A stretch of DNA of 64,000 nucleotides from contig JADJXG010000001.1 in assembly GCA_016715965.1 (NCBI GenBank), positions 3,539,501 to 3,603,500 of the forward strand, written 5' to 3'. Every line of letters starts with the position of its first letter. Positions within the stretch are counted from its first letter, which is position 1. The notes under the pieces were generated by a model. That model did no database searches, was not told the origin of the DNA, and saw only the letters and a program-made list of their open reading frames with translations. A program made the translations under genes and the position numbers. Positions 15,663-24,651 of the stretch are shown here, piece after piece. The DNA comes from Saprospiraceae bacterium. GTDB lineage: Bacteria; Bacteroidota; Bacteroidia; Chitinophagales; Saprospiraceae.

Positions 15663-17555
15663 ATGGCTAAGCAAAAACATACCAAAAGACCGGAAAAAAT
15701 TATCCAAATCAAGGATAATACACCAGCTGCAACTGAGCTATCAAAAGGTCCAAAATGGCTTATATGGCTTATCTTGTTGATTTGTTTTGGGGTTTTTAGC
15801 CCCAGTCTTAAAAATGACTTTGTCAATTGGGATGATGACCGAAATGTGTATGAAAATCCGCTGATTGTAAATCAAAAAGAAATACAGCATAAAAAAATAT
15901 TTTCGACACCTGTCATTGGGAATTATAATCCATTAAGCAATTGGACCTTTGCGGTAGAGTACCATTTCTTTGGAATGAATCCAAAAGTGATGCATTGGAC
16001 CAATTTGATTCTCCATTTAATTTGCGTTTTCTTTTCTTTTAAGATACTACAAAATCTTGGGCTTAAGCCGTGGTTTGCTGCCTTTGGAGCCTTGCTTTTT
16101 GCCATTCATCCCATGCGGGTGGAATCTGTGGCTTGGATCACTGAGCGCAAAGATGTATTGTTTGCTGCATTTTTTCTACCGGCATTTTATTTATACCTAC
16201 AAAAATTGGATAGACCCAAATCCATATCAATGGTATGGATTTTTCTCTTGTTTGCCATTGGTCTTTTTGCTAAAATACAAATGGTTTCTTTACCATTGGC
16301 CATGTTGACTGCTGATTATCTCAAAGGTCGTCCGTTAAAATGGAATTTAATCACAGAAAAGTGGATATTCCTATTTGGCTCTTTGGCTTTCGGATTACTT
16401 GGCCTATATATTCTCAGGCAAGAGGGATCGCTGGAAGCAAATCAAACCCATGCAGGAATACTCAGAATATTTATCGGCTGTTACAGTTTTTTGACTTATC
16501 TTATTAAATGGCTGATACCATATATGAATGTTCCACTGTATCCTTATCCCGAAAAGCTTACAATTTGGCACTATCTATCCTTGCCAGGTGCACTGGTTGT
16601 AGCGTTTGGTTATTACCTGGCTTTTAGAAAAAAAATGACTCAACTGTTTTTTGGCCTGACTTTTTTTCTGGTCAATGTATTTTTTCTGCTTCAATTTTTG
16701 GGTGCGGGTCAGGGCTACCTTGCTGACCGGTTTACTTATGTCGCCTATTTGGGATTGTTCTTTGTTATGTCCTGGTATATGCAGAAATGGTGGGAGCAAT
16801 TTCCTCATCTTCGATCTTTTTTAAGAGCTGGAATTGCATTTTACCTTTCGATTTTTGCCATACTTAGTTACCGGCAATGTAAGTTTTGGAAGAATTCAGA
16901 TACATTATGGACCCGTGTCATTGAATACTATGATAATACTCCTCTGCCATTCAACAATAGAGCAAATTATTACAGAGATTTAAAACAATTTGATAAGGCA
17001 TTGGCCGATTACAGTAAAGCTATTTCGCTGAATGCAGGACACGCTACGTTCAATAGCCGGGCAAAATTATTTTTTAACAGAAATGAAGATCAAAAAGCGA
17101 TTGAAGACTACAACATAGCCATTCAGAAAAGCCCGGGCACAGCTGAGTATTATACCAACAGAGGAGCAGCCTATGCAAAGTTGAATCAATTGGATCAGGC
17201 TTTGGTGGATCTTAACAAAGCGGTGGAACTGGATAAAGATTGGAAAGTGGCATATCTCAACAGATCCATTATTTTTCAAATCAAAGGTGATTTTGCAAAT
17301 GCGCTTGCAGACATTGACAATTACCTCAGGTTAGAACCAAACAACGCTGATTTGTGGTACGAAGGTGCAAGATGTCAAAGAATGCTAAATAATTTGCCGA
17401 AGGCAATCGAATATTTCACCACTTCGATACAATACAATCCCAAATTAGGATTAGCTTATCTTGAAAGAGCCAAAACCTACGAATCAATGGGACAAGTCGA
17501 AAAAGCCCAGAATGACTATTTAGAAGCTGGTAGGCTTGGGGTCAAACAAAATTAA
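15663..17555 (+). CDS. TMTC-like polytopic membrane glycosyltransferase with TPR repeats
   Basis: The protein has about 630 residues. The first 420 hold many membrane segments. The first extracytoplasmic loop contains FVNWDDDRNV, the acidic motif expected of GT-C glycosyltransferases, and HPMRVESVAWITERKDVLFA follows, a hallmark of TMTC-type protein O-mannosyltransferase relatives. The C-terminal 210 residues are about six tetratricopeptide repeats (for example QFDKALADYSKAISLN). A sugar-transfer role at the outer face of the inner membrane is likely, but substrate and donor are unknown. ATG 15663 is chosen from the promoter position. recN follows after 29 bases. Confidence 0.82.
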   Translation: MAKQKHTKRPEKIIQIKDNTPAATELSKGPKWLIWLILLICFGVFSPSLKNDFVNWDDDRNVYENPLIVNQKEIQHKKIFSTPVIGNYNPLSNWTFAVEYHFFGMNPKVMHWTNLILHLICVFFSFKILQNLGLKPWFAAFGALLFAIHPMRVESVAWITERKDVLFAAFFLPAFYLYLQKLDRPKSISMVWIFLLFAIGLFAKIQMVSLPLAMLTADYLKGRPLKWNLITEKWIFLFGSLAFGLLGLYILRQEGSLEANQTHAGILRIFIGCYSFLTYLIKWLIPYMNVPLYPYPEKLTIWHYLSLPGALVVAFGYYLAFRKKMTQLFFGLTFFLVNVFFLLQFLGAGQGYLADRFTYVAYLGLFFVMSWYMQKWWEQFPHLRSFLRAGIAFYLSIFAILSYRQCKFWKNSDTLWTRVIEYYDNTPLPFNNRANYYRDLKQFDKALADYSKAISLNAGHATFNSRAKLFFNRNEDQKAIEDYNIAIQKSPGTAEYYTNRGAAYAKLNQLDQALVDLNKAVELDKDWKVAYLNRSIIFQIKGDFANALADIDNYLRLEPNNADLWYEGARCQRMLNNLPKAIEYFTTSIQYNPKLGLAYLERAKTYESMGQVEKAQNDYLEAGRLGVKQN

Positions 17556-17584
17556 TAAACACTTTAAATTACCCTAAATAGAAT

Positions 17585-19237
17585 ATGTTAAAAAGTATAC
17601 GCATTAAAAATTATGCCATTATCGATCATCTCGAAATAGAATGGCCTGAAGGATTTACTGCAATTACCGGCGAAACCGGGGCGGGTAAATCCATTCTGAT
17701 TGGTGCCTTGCAATTTGTGTTGGGAAACAGAGCAGATGTCAAAGTATTGCGAAATCAAAATGAAAAATGTGTGGTTGAAGTTTGTTTTTCCCTAAATAAT
17801 GAAATTCAAAATCAATTGGATATTATTCTGGAAGAAAAAACAGATGGCGAATTAATATTAAGAAGAGAAATAAATCCAGCTGGAAAATCAAGAACATTTA
17901 TAAATGACACCCCTGCCCTTGTACAAAATATACAAACCGTTGCGCCGTTTTTGATCAGTATTCATCAACAGTTTGATCAACTGGATTTATTAGAGGAGGC
18001 CAAGCAATTTGAATTATTGGATAGCTTCTCACAACTTAAATCTGAATTTATAAATTATAAAAAGAATTATTCTCAATATCTAATCCTGTGCAAACAAATT
18101 GATGAATGTACCCATAAACTTAACGAGCACTTGGCCGAACAGGATTTTATTCAATTTCAATTTAATGAACTAAACCAGGCTCAATTAAACCCAGATGAAT
18201 ACAAACAATTGGAAGATGATTTGAATATTGCTTCTAAATCAGAAGTAATCATTCAAAATATACAACAAATTAATATACTATTAGAGTCAGAAAAAGGCAT
18301 CATTGATCAGCTGCAGGAAGTTACCCAATTGCTTAAACCAATAAGAATTGAAACACAGATTGAAGAGTTCTACCAGAGTTTTATCCAAATGAAGGAGGAA
18401 ATAAGAGAATTGACCCATAGTTTGGAGAAATTTAAAGATAGAATGGAATTTGATCCTTCCAGACTTTCACAAATGCAGGAAAGATTTGATCAACTAACCC
18501 GTCTACACAACAAATACCGTGTGACATCGATTGAGGGGTTGATTGAGATAAAAGATCAGTTACAATCCAAATTGAAAGGATATGGGGAATTTGAAGACAA
18601 GCTTAAAACACTTGAGCTTAACAAAAAAGAATTGGAAACAGAATTAATTGAGCAAGCTTTATTACTCAGAAAAGGCAGATTAAAAAATAGTACATTCCTA
18701 AAAAAAGAAATTGTCGATCTACTTCATCAACTTGGAATGGAGCATGGTCAGTTTGAGATCAATTTGACTGAACTTGATCAACTTAACCAATTTGGCATGG
18801 ATCGGTTGGAATATTTATTCTCTGCCAACAAAGGCTCTTCTCCAAAGGCTATTAAAAATCAAGCTTCTGGGGGAGAAATTTCAAGATTAAATTTAGCCAT
18901 TAAATCAATTGTTGCTGCCAATTCGCATTTACCGACCTTGATTTTTGATGAAATCGACAGTGGAGTATCCGGACAAATTGCCCTTCAAATGGGAAGTATA
19001 TTAAGGCAAATGGCAGAGCAACACCAGCTTATTACCATTACGCATTCCGCCCAAATAGCCTCACGGGCAGAGCATCATTTTTTTGTTTATAAGGACAGCA
19101 AGGCTACGACAACCAATACCAAATTAAAACTGTTAAACAATCAAGAGAGATTGACAGAAATTGCAAAAATGCTCAGTGGAGATCCTCCGACAGTATCTGC
19201 CATAAAAAATGCCAAAGAGTTAATCGCGTTACAATAA
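17585..19237 (+). CDS. recN: DNA repair protein RecN
   Basis: RecN is an SMC-like ATPase that acts at DNA double-strand breaks. The 550-residue protein is full length, with Walker A ITGETGAGKSIL near residue 30, two long coiled-coil arms in the middle (about 150-390, rich in Glu, Gln and Lys), the ABC signature NQASGGEISRLNLAI, and Walker B PTLIFDEIDSGVSG near the C-terminus. It is followed after 31 bases by fabI on the same strand. Confidence 0.95.
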   Translation: MLKSIRIKNYAIIDHLEIEWPEGFTAITGETGAGKSILIGALQFVLGNRADVKVLRNQNEKCVVEVCFSLNNEIQNQLDIILEEKTDGELILRREINPAGKSRTFINDTPALVQNIQTVAPFLISIHQQFDQLDLLEEAKQFELLDSFSQLKSEFINYKKNYSQYLILCKQIDECTHKLNEHLAEQDFIQFQFNELNQAQLNPDEYKQLEDDLNIASKSEVIIQNIQQINILLESEKGIIDQLQEVTQLLKPIRIETQIEEFYQSFIQMKEEIRELTHSLEKFKDRMEFDPSRLSQMQERFDQLTRLHNKYRVTSIEGLIEIKDQLQSKLKGYGEFEDKLKTLELNKKELETELIEQALLLRKGRLKNSTFLKKEIVDLLHQLGMEHGQFEINLTELDQLNQFGMDRLEYLFSANKGSSPKAIKNQASGGEISRLNLAIKSIVAANSHLPTLIFDEIDSGVSGQIALQMGSILRQMAEQHQLITITHSAQIASRAEHHFFVYKDSKATTTNTKLKLLNNQERLTEIAKMLSGDPPTVSAIKNAKELIALQ

Positions 19238-19268
19238 CCATTCAATTGATCTATAAAATTTTTAGAAT

Positions 19269-20072
19269 ATGTCACATCAACTATTAGCTGGAAAAAGAGG
19301 CATCATCTTCGGAGCTCTTGACGAACAATCCATTGCATGGCATGTCGCGGAGAAATGTGTTGAGCAGGGAGCGAGAATCAGTCTCACCAATGCTCCGGTG
19401 GCTATGCGCATGGGGAAAATTTTTGAACTTGGTACAAAACTGAATGCTGAGGTGATTCCTGCAGACGCCACTCTTTTGGAAGACCTGGAAGCGCTTTTGC
19501 AAAAATCCATGCAGGCATTGGGGGGTAAAATAGATTTTATTCTGCATTCCATCGGAATGTCATTGAATGTCCGCAAAGGCAAAAGTTATACCGACTTAAA
19601 TTATGAATTCATGCAAAAGACTTTTGACATCTCTGCCATATCTTTTCACAAATTAATGCAAACAGCGTATAAGTTGGATGCAATTGAAAATGGAGGTTCA
19701 ATCCTTGCATTAACATATATTGCAGCACAAAGAATATTTCCGGATTATAGCGAGATGACAGAATCAAAAGCACTTTTAGAATCTTTTGCAAGAAGTTTTG
19801 GTTATCACTATGGAGTACATAAGAAAGTTCGGGTAAATACAATCTCACAATCACCTACTTGGACCACTGCCGGTTCTGGAGTAAAAGGATTTAAAGAATT
19901 TTTTGATTATGCGGATAAAATGAGTCCCTTGGGTAATGCTTCAGCCGATTCCTGTGCAGATTATTGTGTGGTCATGTTTTCTGATTTGACCAAAATGGTA
20001 ACGATGCAAAATTTATACCATGATGGAGGATTTTCATCCATGGGTATGAGTCCAGCACTTTTAAATCTATAA
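19269..20072 (+). CDS. fabI: Enoyl-ACP reductase (NADH), FabI type
   Basis: FabI performs the last reduction of each fatty acid elongation cycle. The 267-residue SDR-fold protein opens with LLAGKRGIIFGALDEQSIAW, and its active site DYSEMTESKALLE has the FabI arrangement Tyr-x6-Lys. The C-terminus GGFSSMGMS is typical. It ends one base before the next gene. It could cooperate with FabZ of the lipid A operon, but the genes are not co-transcribed. Confidence 0.95.
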   Translation: MSHQLLAGKRGIIFGALDEQSIAWHVAEKCVEQGARISLTNAPVAMRMGKIFELGTKLNAEVIPADATLLEDLEALLQKSMQALGGKIDFILHSIGMSLNVRKGKSYTDLNYEFMQKTFDISAISFHKLMQTAYKLDAIENGGSILALTYIAAQRIFPDYSEMTESKALLESFARSFGYHYGVHKKVRVNTISQSPTWTTAGSGVKGFKEFFDYADKMSPLGNASADSCADYCVVMFSDLTKMVTMQNLYHDGGFSSMGMSPALLNL

Positions 20073-20073
20073 A

Positions 20074-21492
20074 ATGAAATTATTTTATTTATTGCTATTA
20101 TTCTTCTATCAAACTGTATTGGGTGCTCAAGCTGTCCAACTAGAATTGCTAGGACATTGGAGGGATCCTGAGATCGTTGGGTCGGCTGCATACAACAATG
20201 CATTTAATGAGGTGTGGGGTGTTTGGGTAGATGGTCGTGAATATGCTGTGATAGGCTCCACCTACGGTAGCCATTTTATCGATGTCACAGAACCGCAAAA
20301 TCCAGTGGAGGTTTACAGAGTAAAGGGGGGATCTTCAGGAACTCATATCATCCACAGGGATTTTAAAACCTATCAATGTTATCTATATGCGGTTTGCGAT
20401 GAAGGATCGTCCAGTACATTGCAAATCATGGATTTGAGCTACCTTCCCGATAGTGTACATTTGGTTTACAATAACAATTCCCTTTTCACCAGATCGCATA
20501 ATATTTTCATTGATGTGCCAAAAGCGCGTTTGTACACAAGCGCGGAAACAGGTAACTCTGGAAGGTTTGCACTTGGTTTATACGACATCTCAAATCCGGA
20601 AAATCCAAAATTTCTCAATCACTATTCACAATTTGGTAACATCGAAGCTGGCCATGTGCACGATTGTTTTGTAACCAATGACACGGCATATCTAAATTGC
20701 GGAAATGATGGTTTTGCTGTGATGGATTTTAGTGATTACACTGCTCCAAAGAGTTTGTACACATTGACTCCTACTGAATATCCACACAGCGGTTATAATC
20801 ATTCAGGATGGCTTACACCGGATGGTACACGGTATGTAATGGCAGATGAAACACATGGAGCTCCTATGAAATTAATCCACTTTGGTGATTGGTCTAAAAT
20901 AAAAATCAGCGCTTTGATGGGAATCATCCGCGATGACAAAGAAATTCCCCATAATCCTCTGATCAGCTGCGACTATGCTTATATTGCCTATTATTATGAT
21001 GGACTACAGATCTATCGAATCACAGATCCACAGAAAGTAGAAAGGTTATACCACTACCCTACCTCAAAAATTGCAAATAGAAAAAGTTATGAAGGTGCGT
21101 GGGGTGTTTACCCATTTTTACCTTCGGGAAATATTTTAGTCGCGGATATGCAAACAGGTCTCTATGTCATTAAAGGAATTGAAACGCCATGCAACATTTC
21201 CAAGACATGTCAAACAATCAGCAGTTCAGATCCTATTCTCAATGAATCAGATCTCCTTACAATATATCCCAATCCATCAAACGGTATTTTTAATATTCAA
21301 TCCAAAGAAAACATCATTGCAATAAAATTATACGATTTGGCTGGTAAAGAAATCTATCTTTCCACTTCAAAGCCAAACCACCAAGTCAGTCATTTGGTTG
21401 AAATACCAGACATTCAAAGTGGCTTATATTTTGTTAAAATCACTCTTGAAAACAACCGTACCATCCTCCAAAAATTGCTTATTTCACAATAA
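20074..21492 (+). CDS. Choice-of-anchor B family protein, T9SS cargo
   Basis: The 472-residue secreted protein has a signal peptide (residues 1 to about 19, ending near LGAQA) and a beta-propeller-like region of LVIVD-type repeats. The segments EVWGVWVDGREYAVIGS, FIDVTEPQNP and GTHIIHRDF are those of the choice-of-anchor B family. The last 80 residues, from IYPNPSNGIFNIQS to LQKLLISQ, form a T9SS type A sorting domain. It therefore crosses the outer membrane through type IX secretion. The molecular role is unknown. It starts one base after fabI. Confidence 0.88.
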   Translation: MKLFYLLLLFFYQTVLGAQAVQLELLGHWRDPEIVGSAAYNNAFNEVWGVWVDGREYAVIGSTYGSHFIDVTEPQNPVEVYRVKGGSSGTHIIHRDFKTYQCYLYAVCDEGSSSTLQIMDLSYLPDSVHLVYNNNSLFTRSHNIFIDVPKARLYTSAETGNSGRFALGLYDISNPENPKFLNHYSQFGNIEAGHVHDCFVTNDTAYLNCGNDGFAVMDFSDYTAPKSLYTLTPTEYPHSGYNHSGWLTPDGTRYVMADETHGAPMKLIHFGDWSKIKISALMGIIRDDKEIPHNPLISCDYAYIAYYYDGLQIYRITDPQKVERLYHYPTSKIANRKSYEGAWGVYPFLPSGNILVADMQTGLYVIKGIETPCNISKTCQTISSSDPILNESDLLTIYPNPSNGIFNIQSKENIIAIKLYDLAGKEIYLSTSKPNHQVSHLVEIPDIQSGLYFVKITLENNRTILQKLLISQ

Positions 21493-21496
21493 TTGA

Positions 21497-23404
21497 ATGG
21501 TCCGAATCAATCCCCTGCTCTTTGTAATCCCTTTCTTGTATAGCAACCTCAATCTGGGTCAAAACATTGCAACAGACTCTGTAGGATTAAGTACACAAGA
21601 CTCGCTAAAGAATATTCAGGAAAACGCCCCACTTCAAATGACAATTCTTTTCGCTGATAAATTTCACCCGATGCAACCGCAGGAATTTGATTGGAAGAAT
21701 TTAGATACACTTGAATGGTTAATTTCACCCTACCGAACCCCAGGTTATATCCAAACCAATAATTTTGGGTCACCACTTCAGACGTCCAGAGACCAATTGC
21801 AATTTAATGGGCATATGGATGAGGGATATCATATTACAGATCTTGGTCATCAACAGGCAGATCGTTTACTAAAAATAAGAAGCAATAAACCATTGACAGA
21901 ATTACTACTGGAGCAATCCCTGTTTCCTGGCAGTTCTCAGTCAGGGCTCATCAATAATTTATCCATACATACCCTGATCAGCATTCCATTTAGAAAGTCT
22001 TTCCACTACAATTTTTATTACAACAGAATCAACTATAGTGGGATATACACCAACAATCAAAACTACATAAGTTCTTTAGTCAGCACACTACATTGGGAAG
22101 GAAAAACCCATCATCGCAAAGTGGAATTTAACATCGCATCGAACACTGATAAATTGCAGTACAACTTTGGAGTGAAAGATCCTAATCAACTCACCGATCC
22201 GCGGTATGCTTTAAGAGAGTCGGTTCCTGTATTTAGCAGTTCTGCAAATTCAAGATTAAAAAACGGTCAAATTGGATTGGTTTACTTTACTGATTTATTC
22301 CAAAGAAAAAATAGAATAATTCACCCTTCAGTGAATATAAGTGCTTATTATCATTATAATACAATTCAGTTTATAGACAACAATCCCAGCAACATACTGG
22401 AAAAATACGGAAGAGATTTTTACAATGATAGTTTGTCCATCCATCGCTATGTTTCAAATCACGGATATTGGTCAGCTGCCAACATCCATCTATTAAAACA
22501 TCGATTTGCCAATATAAGCACAAACATTCAATATGATTACAACCGTGTTTTTTTTGATAGTACTACCGAACAAAAAATTCTATTTACCAAATATGGCTTT
22601 CAATATTCTACTAGCTTCTCCAAATTTAATCTATCTGCTGAAGGTCAGCAGATCCTACAAAACAAAAGAAATGGATACCTGGCGAATTCAAAACTAAAAT
22701 ACACTTTAAAAGATTCTTCTACCATTTCTTTAAATTTTTATCTCGAATCCAAGATACCAAGCTTGCTGGAACAGACACTACATGTCAATGGCCGATTAAT
22801 ATGGCAGAATGATTTTCAAAATACAAAAAGTGAAGAAATAAAAATTGAATACCAGTCATCTAAATCAAATTTGCCATCTTTCTTTTTTAGAGCGGTTTGG
22901 ATATCAGATCTTATCTACCTGGACAGCAATTTAATTTTCCGGCAGACGAAAGAAAATATTCGGCAGATCAACATCAGGGGAAGTTATCTATTTAAGTTTC
23001 GTTTTCTCAGATCGGCCCATCAAATCAACTTACATTGGGTACAACCAGATCCTGCTGGCTGGACTGGTTTGTTCACGACACACGATATGATGTTTCGATT
23101 GAAGTTTTTTGGTAGGTTCAGTAAGATCGAATTCGGCCCCAATCTTCAAATTTTTCATAACAATCACCGTCTTGGATTCCATCCGTTGTCAGGACAATAT
23201 TATCGGAAGGACAATGTAGTTCAAGCCAGAACTAACTTCATCTTAGGTGCAAGTATTGGGATTTTACTGAACGATTTTGAAATTAAAATTCAACTGGAAC
23301 AGTTAGATTCTTTCTGGGCCGACAGAACACATACTTGGGTCGAATCTTATCCGTTGTATGATTTTGGCATCCGTCTTGGAATCAAATGGAAATTGGTAAA
23401 TTAG
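21497..23404 (+). CDS. Putative outer-membrane porin-like beta-barrel protein
   Basis: This 635-residue protein has a signal-like N-terminus (residues 1 to about 22) and a long series of short amphipathic strands with alternating aromatic and polar residues. It ends in YPLYDFGIRLGIKWKLVN, with a final strand typical of outer-membrane barrels. The overall look is that of the Bacteroidota putative porin family (PF14121 type), but this assignment comes from pattern only. It starts 4 bases after the preceding T9SS cargo gene, so the two are probably translated from one mRNA. Confidence 0.65.
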   Translation: MVRINPLLFVIPFLYSNLNLGQNIATDSVGLSTQDSLKNIQENAPLQMTILFADKFHPMQPQEFDWKNLDTLEWLISPYRTPGYIQTNNFGSPLQTSRDQLQFNGHMDEGYHITDLGHQQADRLLKIRSNKPLTELLLEQSLFPGSSQSGLINNLSIHTLISIPFRKSFHYNFYYNRINYSGIYTNNQNYISSLVSTLHWEGKTHHRKVEFNIASNTDKLQYNFGVKDPNQLTDPRYALRESVPVFSSSANSRLKNGQIGLVYFTDLFQRKNRIIHPSVNISAYYHYNTIQFIDNNPSNILEKYGRDFYNDSLSIHRYVSNHGYWSAANIHLLKHRFANISTNIQYDYNRVFFDSTTEQKILFTKYGFQYSTSFSKFNLSAEGQQILQNKRNGYLANSKLKYTLKDSSTISLNFYLESKIPSLLEQTLHVNGRLIWQNDFQNTKSEEIKIEYQSSKSNLPSFFFRAVWISDLIYLDSNLIFRQTKENIRQINIRGSYLFKFRFLRSAHQINLHWVQPDPAGWTGLFTTHDMMFRLKFFGRFSKIEFGPNLQIFHNNHRLGFHPLSGQYYRKDNVVQARTNFILGASIGILLNDFEIKIQLEQLDSFWADRTHTWVESYPLYDFGIRLGIKWKLVN

Positions 23405-23412
23405 TATTCAAA

Positions 23413-24300
23413 TCAATACAATATCCGATTAAAATATCGACGCAATCCTAGATTTGCAGTTATTGCTTTTTTATCATCAATCCGGTACAAGGAGGAGATC
23501 AATTCTAATTCCCAGGAACGGAAGCAAAAAAGTTTGTATCCCATTCCCAATTGAAAATGAATCGACTGAATGATATCCGATTCGTTTCCAGACACAGTTT
23601 CAAATACTGAGTGCGCCAGAACTGGATTTATTTGAGTCAATAAATACAAGTAGTTTTGCTTTCCCAAAAATATTCCTGGAAGAAAACTGACTGGAATGCC
23701 GTAAGTGGTATAATGAGTTTTGGTGTTGGAAAAACTGGATCTACTTATGTTTTCAATTCTGATACCTATATCATAAAAGAAATTAAAGCGTTTCATTGTT
23801 CTGTTGTGAAAAATCTGGGTGTACCATCCAAGGCCATTCCAATCCAAAAACCCGCGATCAAAATGTTGTTCCAGTTGGTTACCCAAAGGAATTCCCAAAG
23901 CATGCTGCGCCGTCCATTTTCCCGATTTACTCATTCGATGGCGGATCAGCAACTCTGCCCCTGTCAAACCATGTCTGGCATAATTTCCCATATTGTCCAA
24001 TGCATAATTTCTAAAGCCAAAAGCATCTTTTAAACTTAAAGAATCGGCTTTTTCTACCATCCGATATCTCAATCTGACTCCTATATTAACGTCATTGGAA
24101 ATACCCGCCATGAAATCAAAAAAGCTGGTATTAAACAAATGGTTTTTTTGATTGGAGTTTTCCAAATACACATTGCAGAAAACTCTAAAATCAGATTGTG
24201 AGCGATCGTACAACATGGCAGATGGATTTGCATTTTGTGCGGTGCAAAATGTCATACAACCATTCCACAAAACAAATAAATATATAAATTGTCTTACCAT
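23413..24300 (-). CDS. Hypothetical outer-membrane beta-barrel protein
   Basis: The protein has 295 residues with an N-terminal signal peptide (about 1-21, ending CTAQ). The remainder reads as alternating strands (for example FMAGISNDVNIGVRLRYRM) and ends in LRRYFNRILY, which suggests an outer-membrane barrel. No family is recognised. Its start overlaps the end of the upstream small membrane protein gene by 7 bases, so it is the last gene of a minus-strand operon with yaaA and the acylase. It converges with the porin-like gene. Confidence 0.6.
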   Translation of the reverse strand: MVRQFIYLFVLWNGCMTFCTAQNANPSAMLYDRSQSDFRVFCNVYLENSNQKNHLFNTSFFDFMAGISNDVNIGVRLRYRMVEKADSLSLKDAFGFRNYALDNMGNYARHGLTGAELLIRHRMSKSGKWTAQHALGIPLGNQLEQHFDRGFLDWNGLGWYTQIFHNRTMKRFNFFYDIGIRIENISRSSFSNTKTHYTTYGIPVSFLPGIFLGKQNYLYLLTQINPVLAHSVFETVSGNESDIIQSIHFQLGMGYKLFCFRSWELELISSLYRIDDKKAITANLGLRRYFNRILY

Positions 24301-24647
24301 AACTGTCTAATCGAACTGCCTGCCAAAGCACCTAATCCTGCAGTAATTCCTCCAATCAATCCAGTCACCAAAAAAAGCTGATTCATGCTCAAGCCCATCA
24401 ACAATTCACCTACCATAATCAAAAGATCTGAACCCGATGAATTCTGAATACCCTGGCTGATAAAATACCAAACAGGTGTTGTGACAATAAGTGCAAGAGA
24501 AAATGAAAATCCAAGGCTTAGACGAAAAAAAGCGCTGAGCAAAAATGAGAAAATCATCAATACCCACCACGGAAAATACACCCCACAAAAATAAGCCGAA
24601 AGCAATAAGCAAAATGCATAAATTAATTTATTGTACCTGGTTTTCAT
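24294..24647 (-). CDS. Small hypothetical inner-membrane protein
   Basis: About 117 residues with four predicted membrane segments (around residues 8-25, 30-50, 52-75 and 90-113 with this start). I recognise no family. I chose the ATG at 24647, which lies 4 bases after the acylase stop; an earlier in-frame start at 24686 would overlap the acylase end by 35 bases. The tail overlaps the next gene by 7 bases. Its place in the operon suggests an envelope role, which is inference. Confidence 0.6.
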   Translation of the reverse strand: MKTRYNKLIYAFCLLLSAYFCGVYFPWWVLMIFSFLLSAFFRLSLGFSFSLALIVTTPVWYFISQGIQNSSGSDLLIMVGELLMGLSMNQLFLVTGLIGGITAGLGALAGSSIRQLW

Positions 24648-24651
24648 TTCT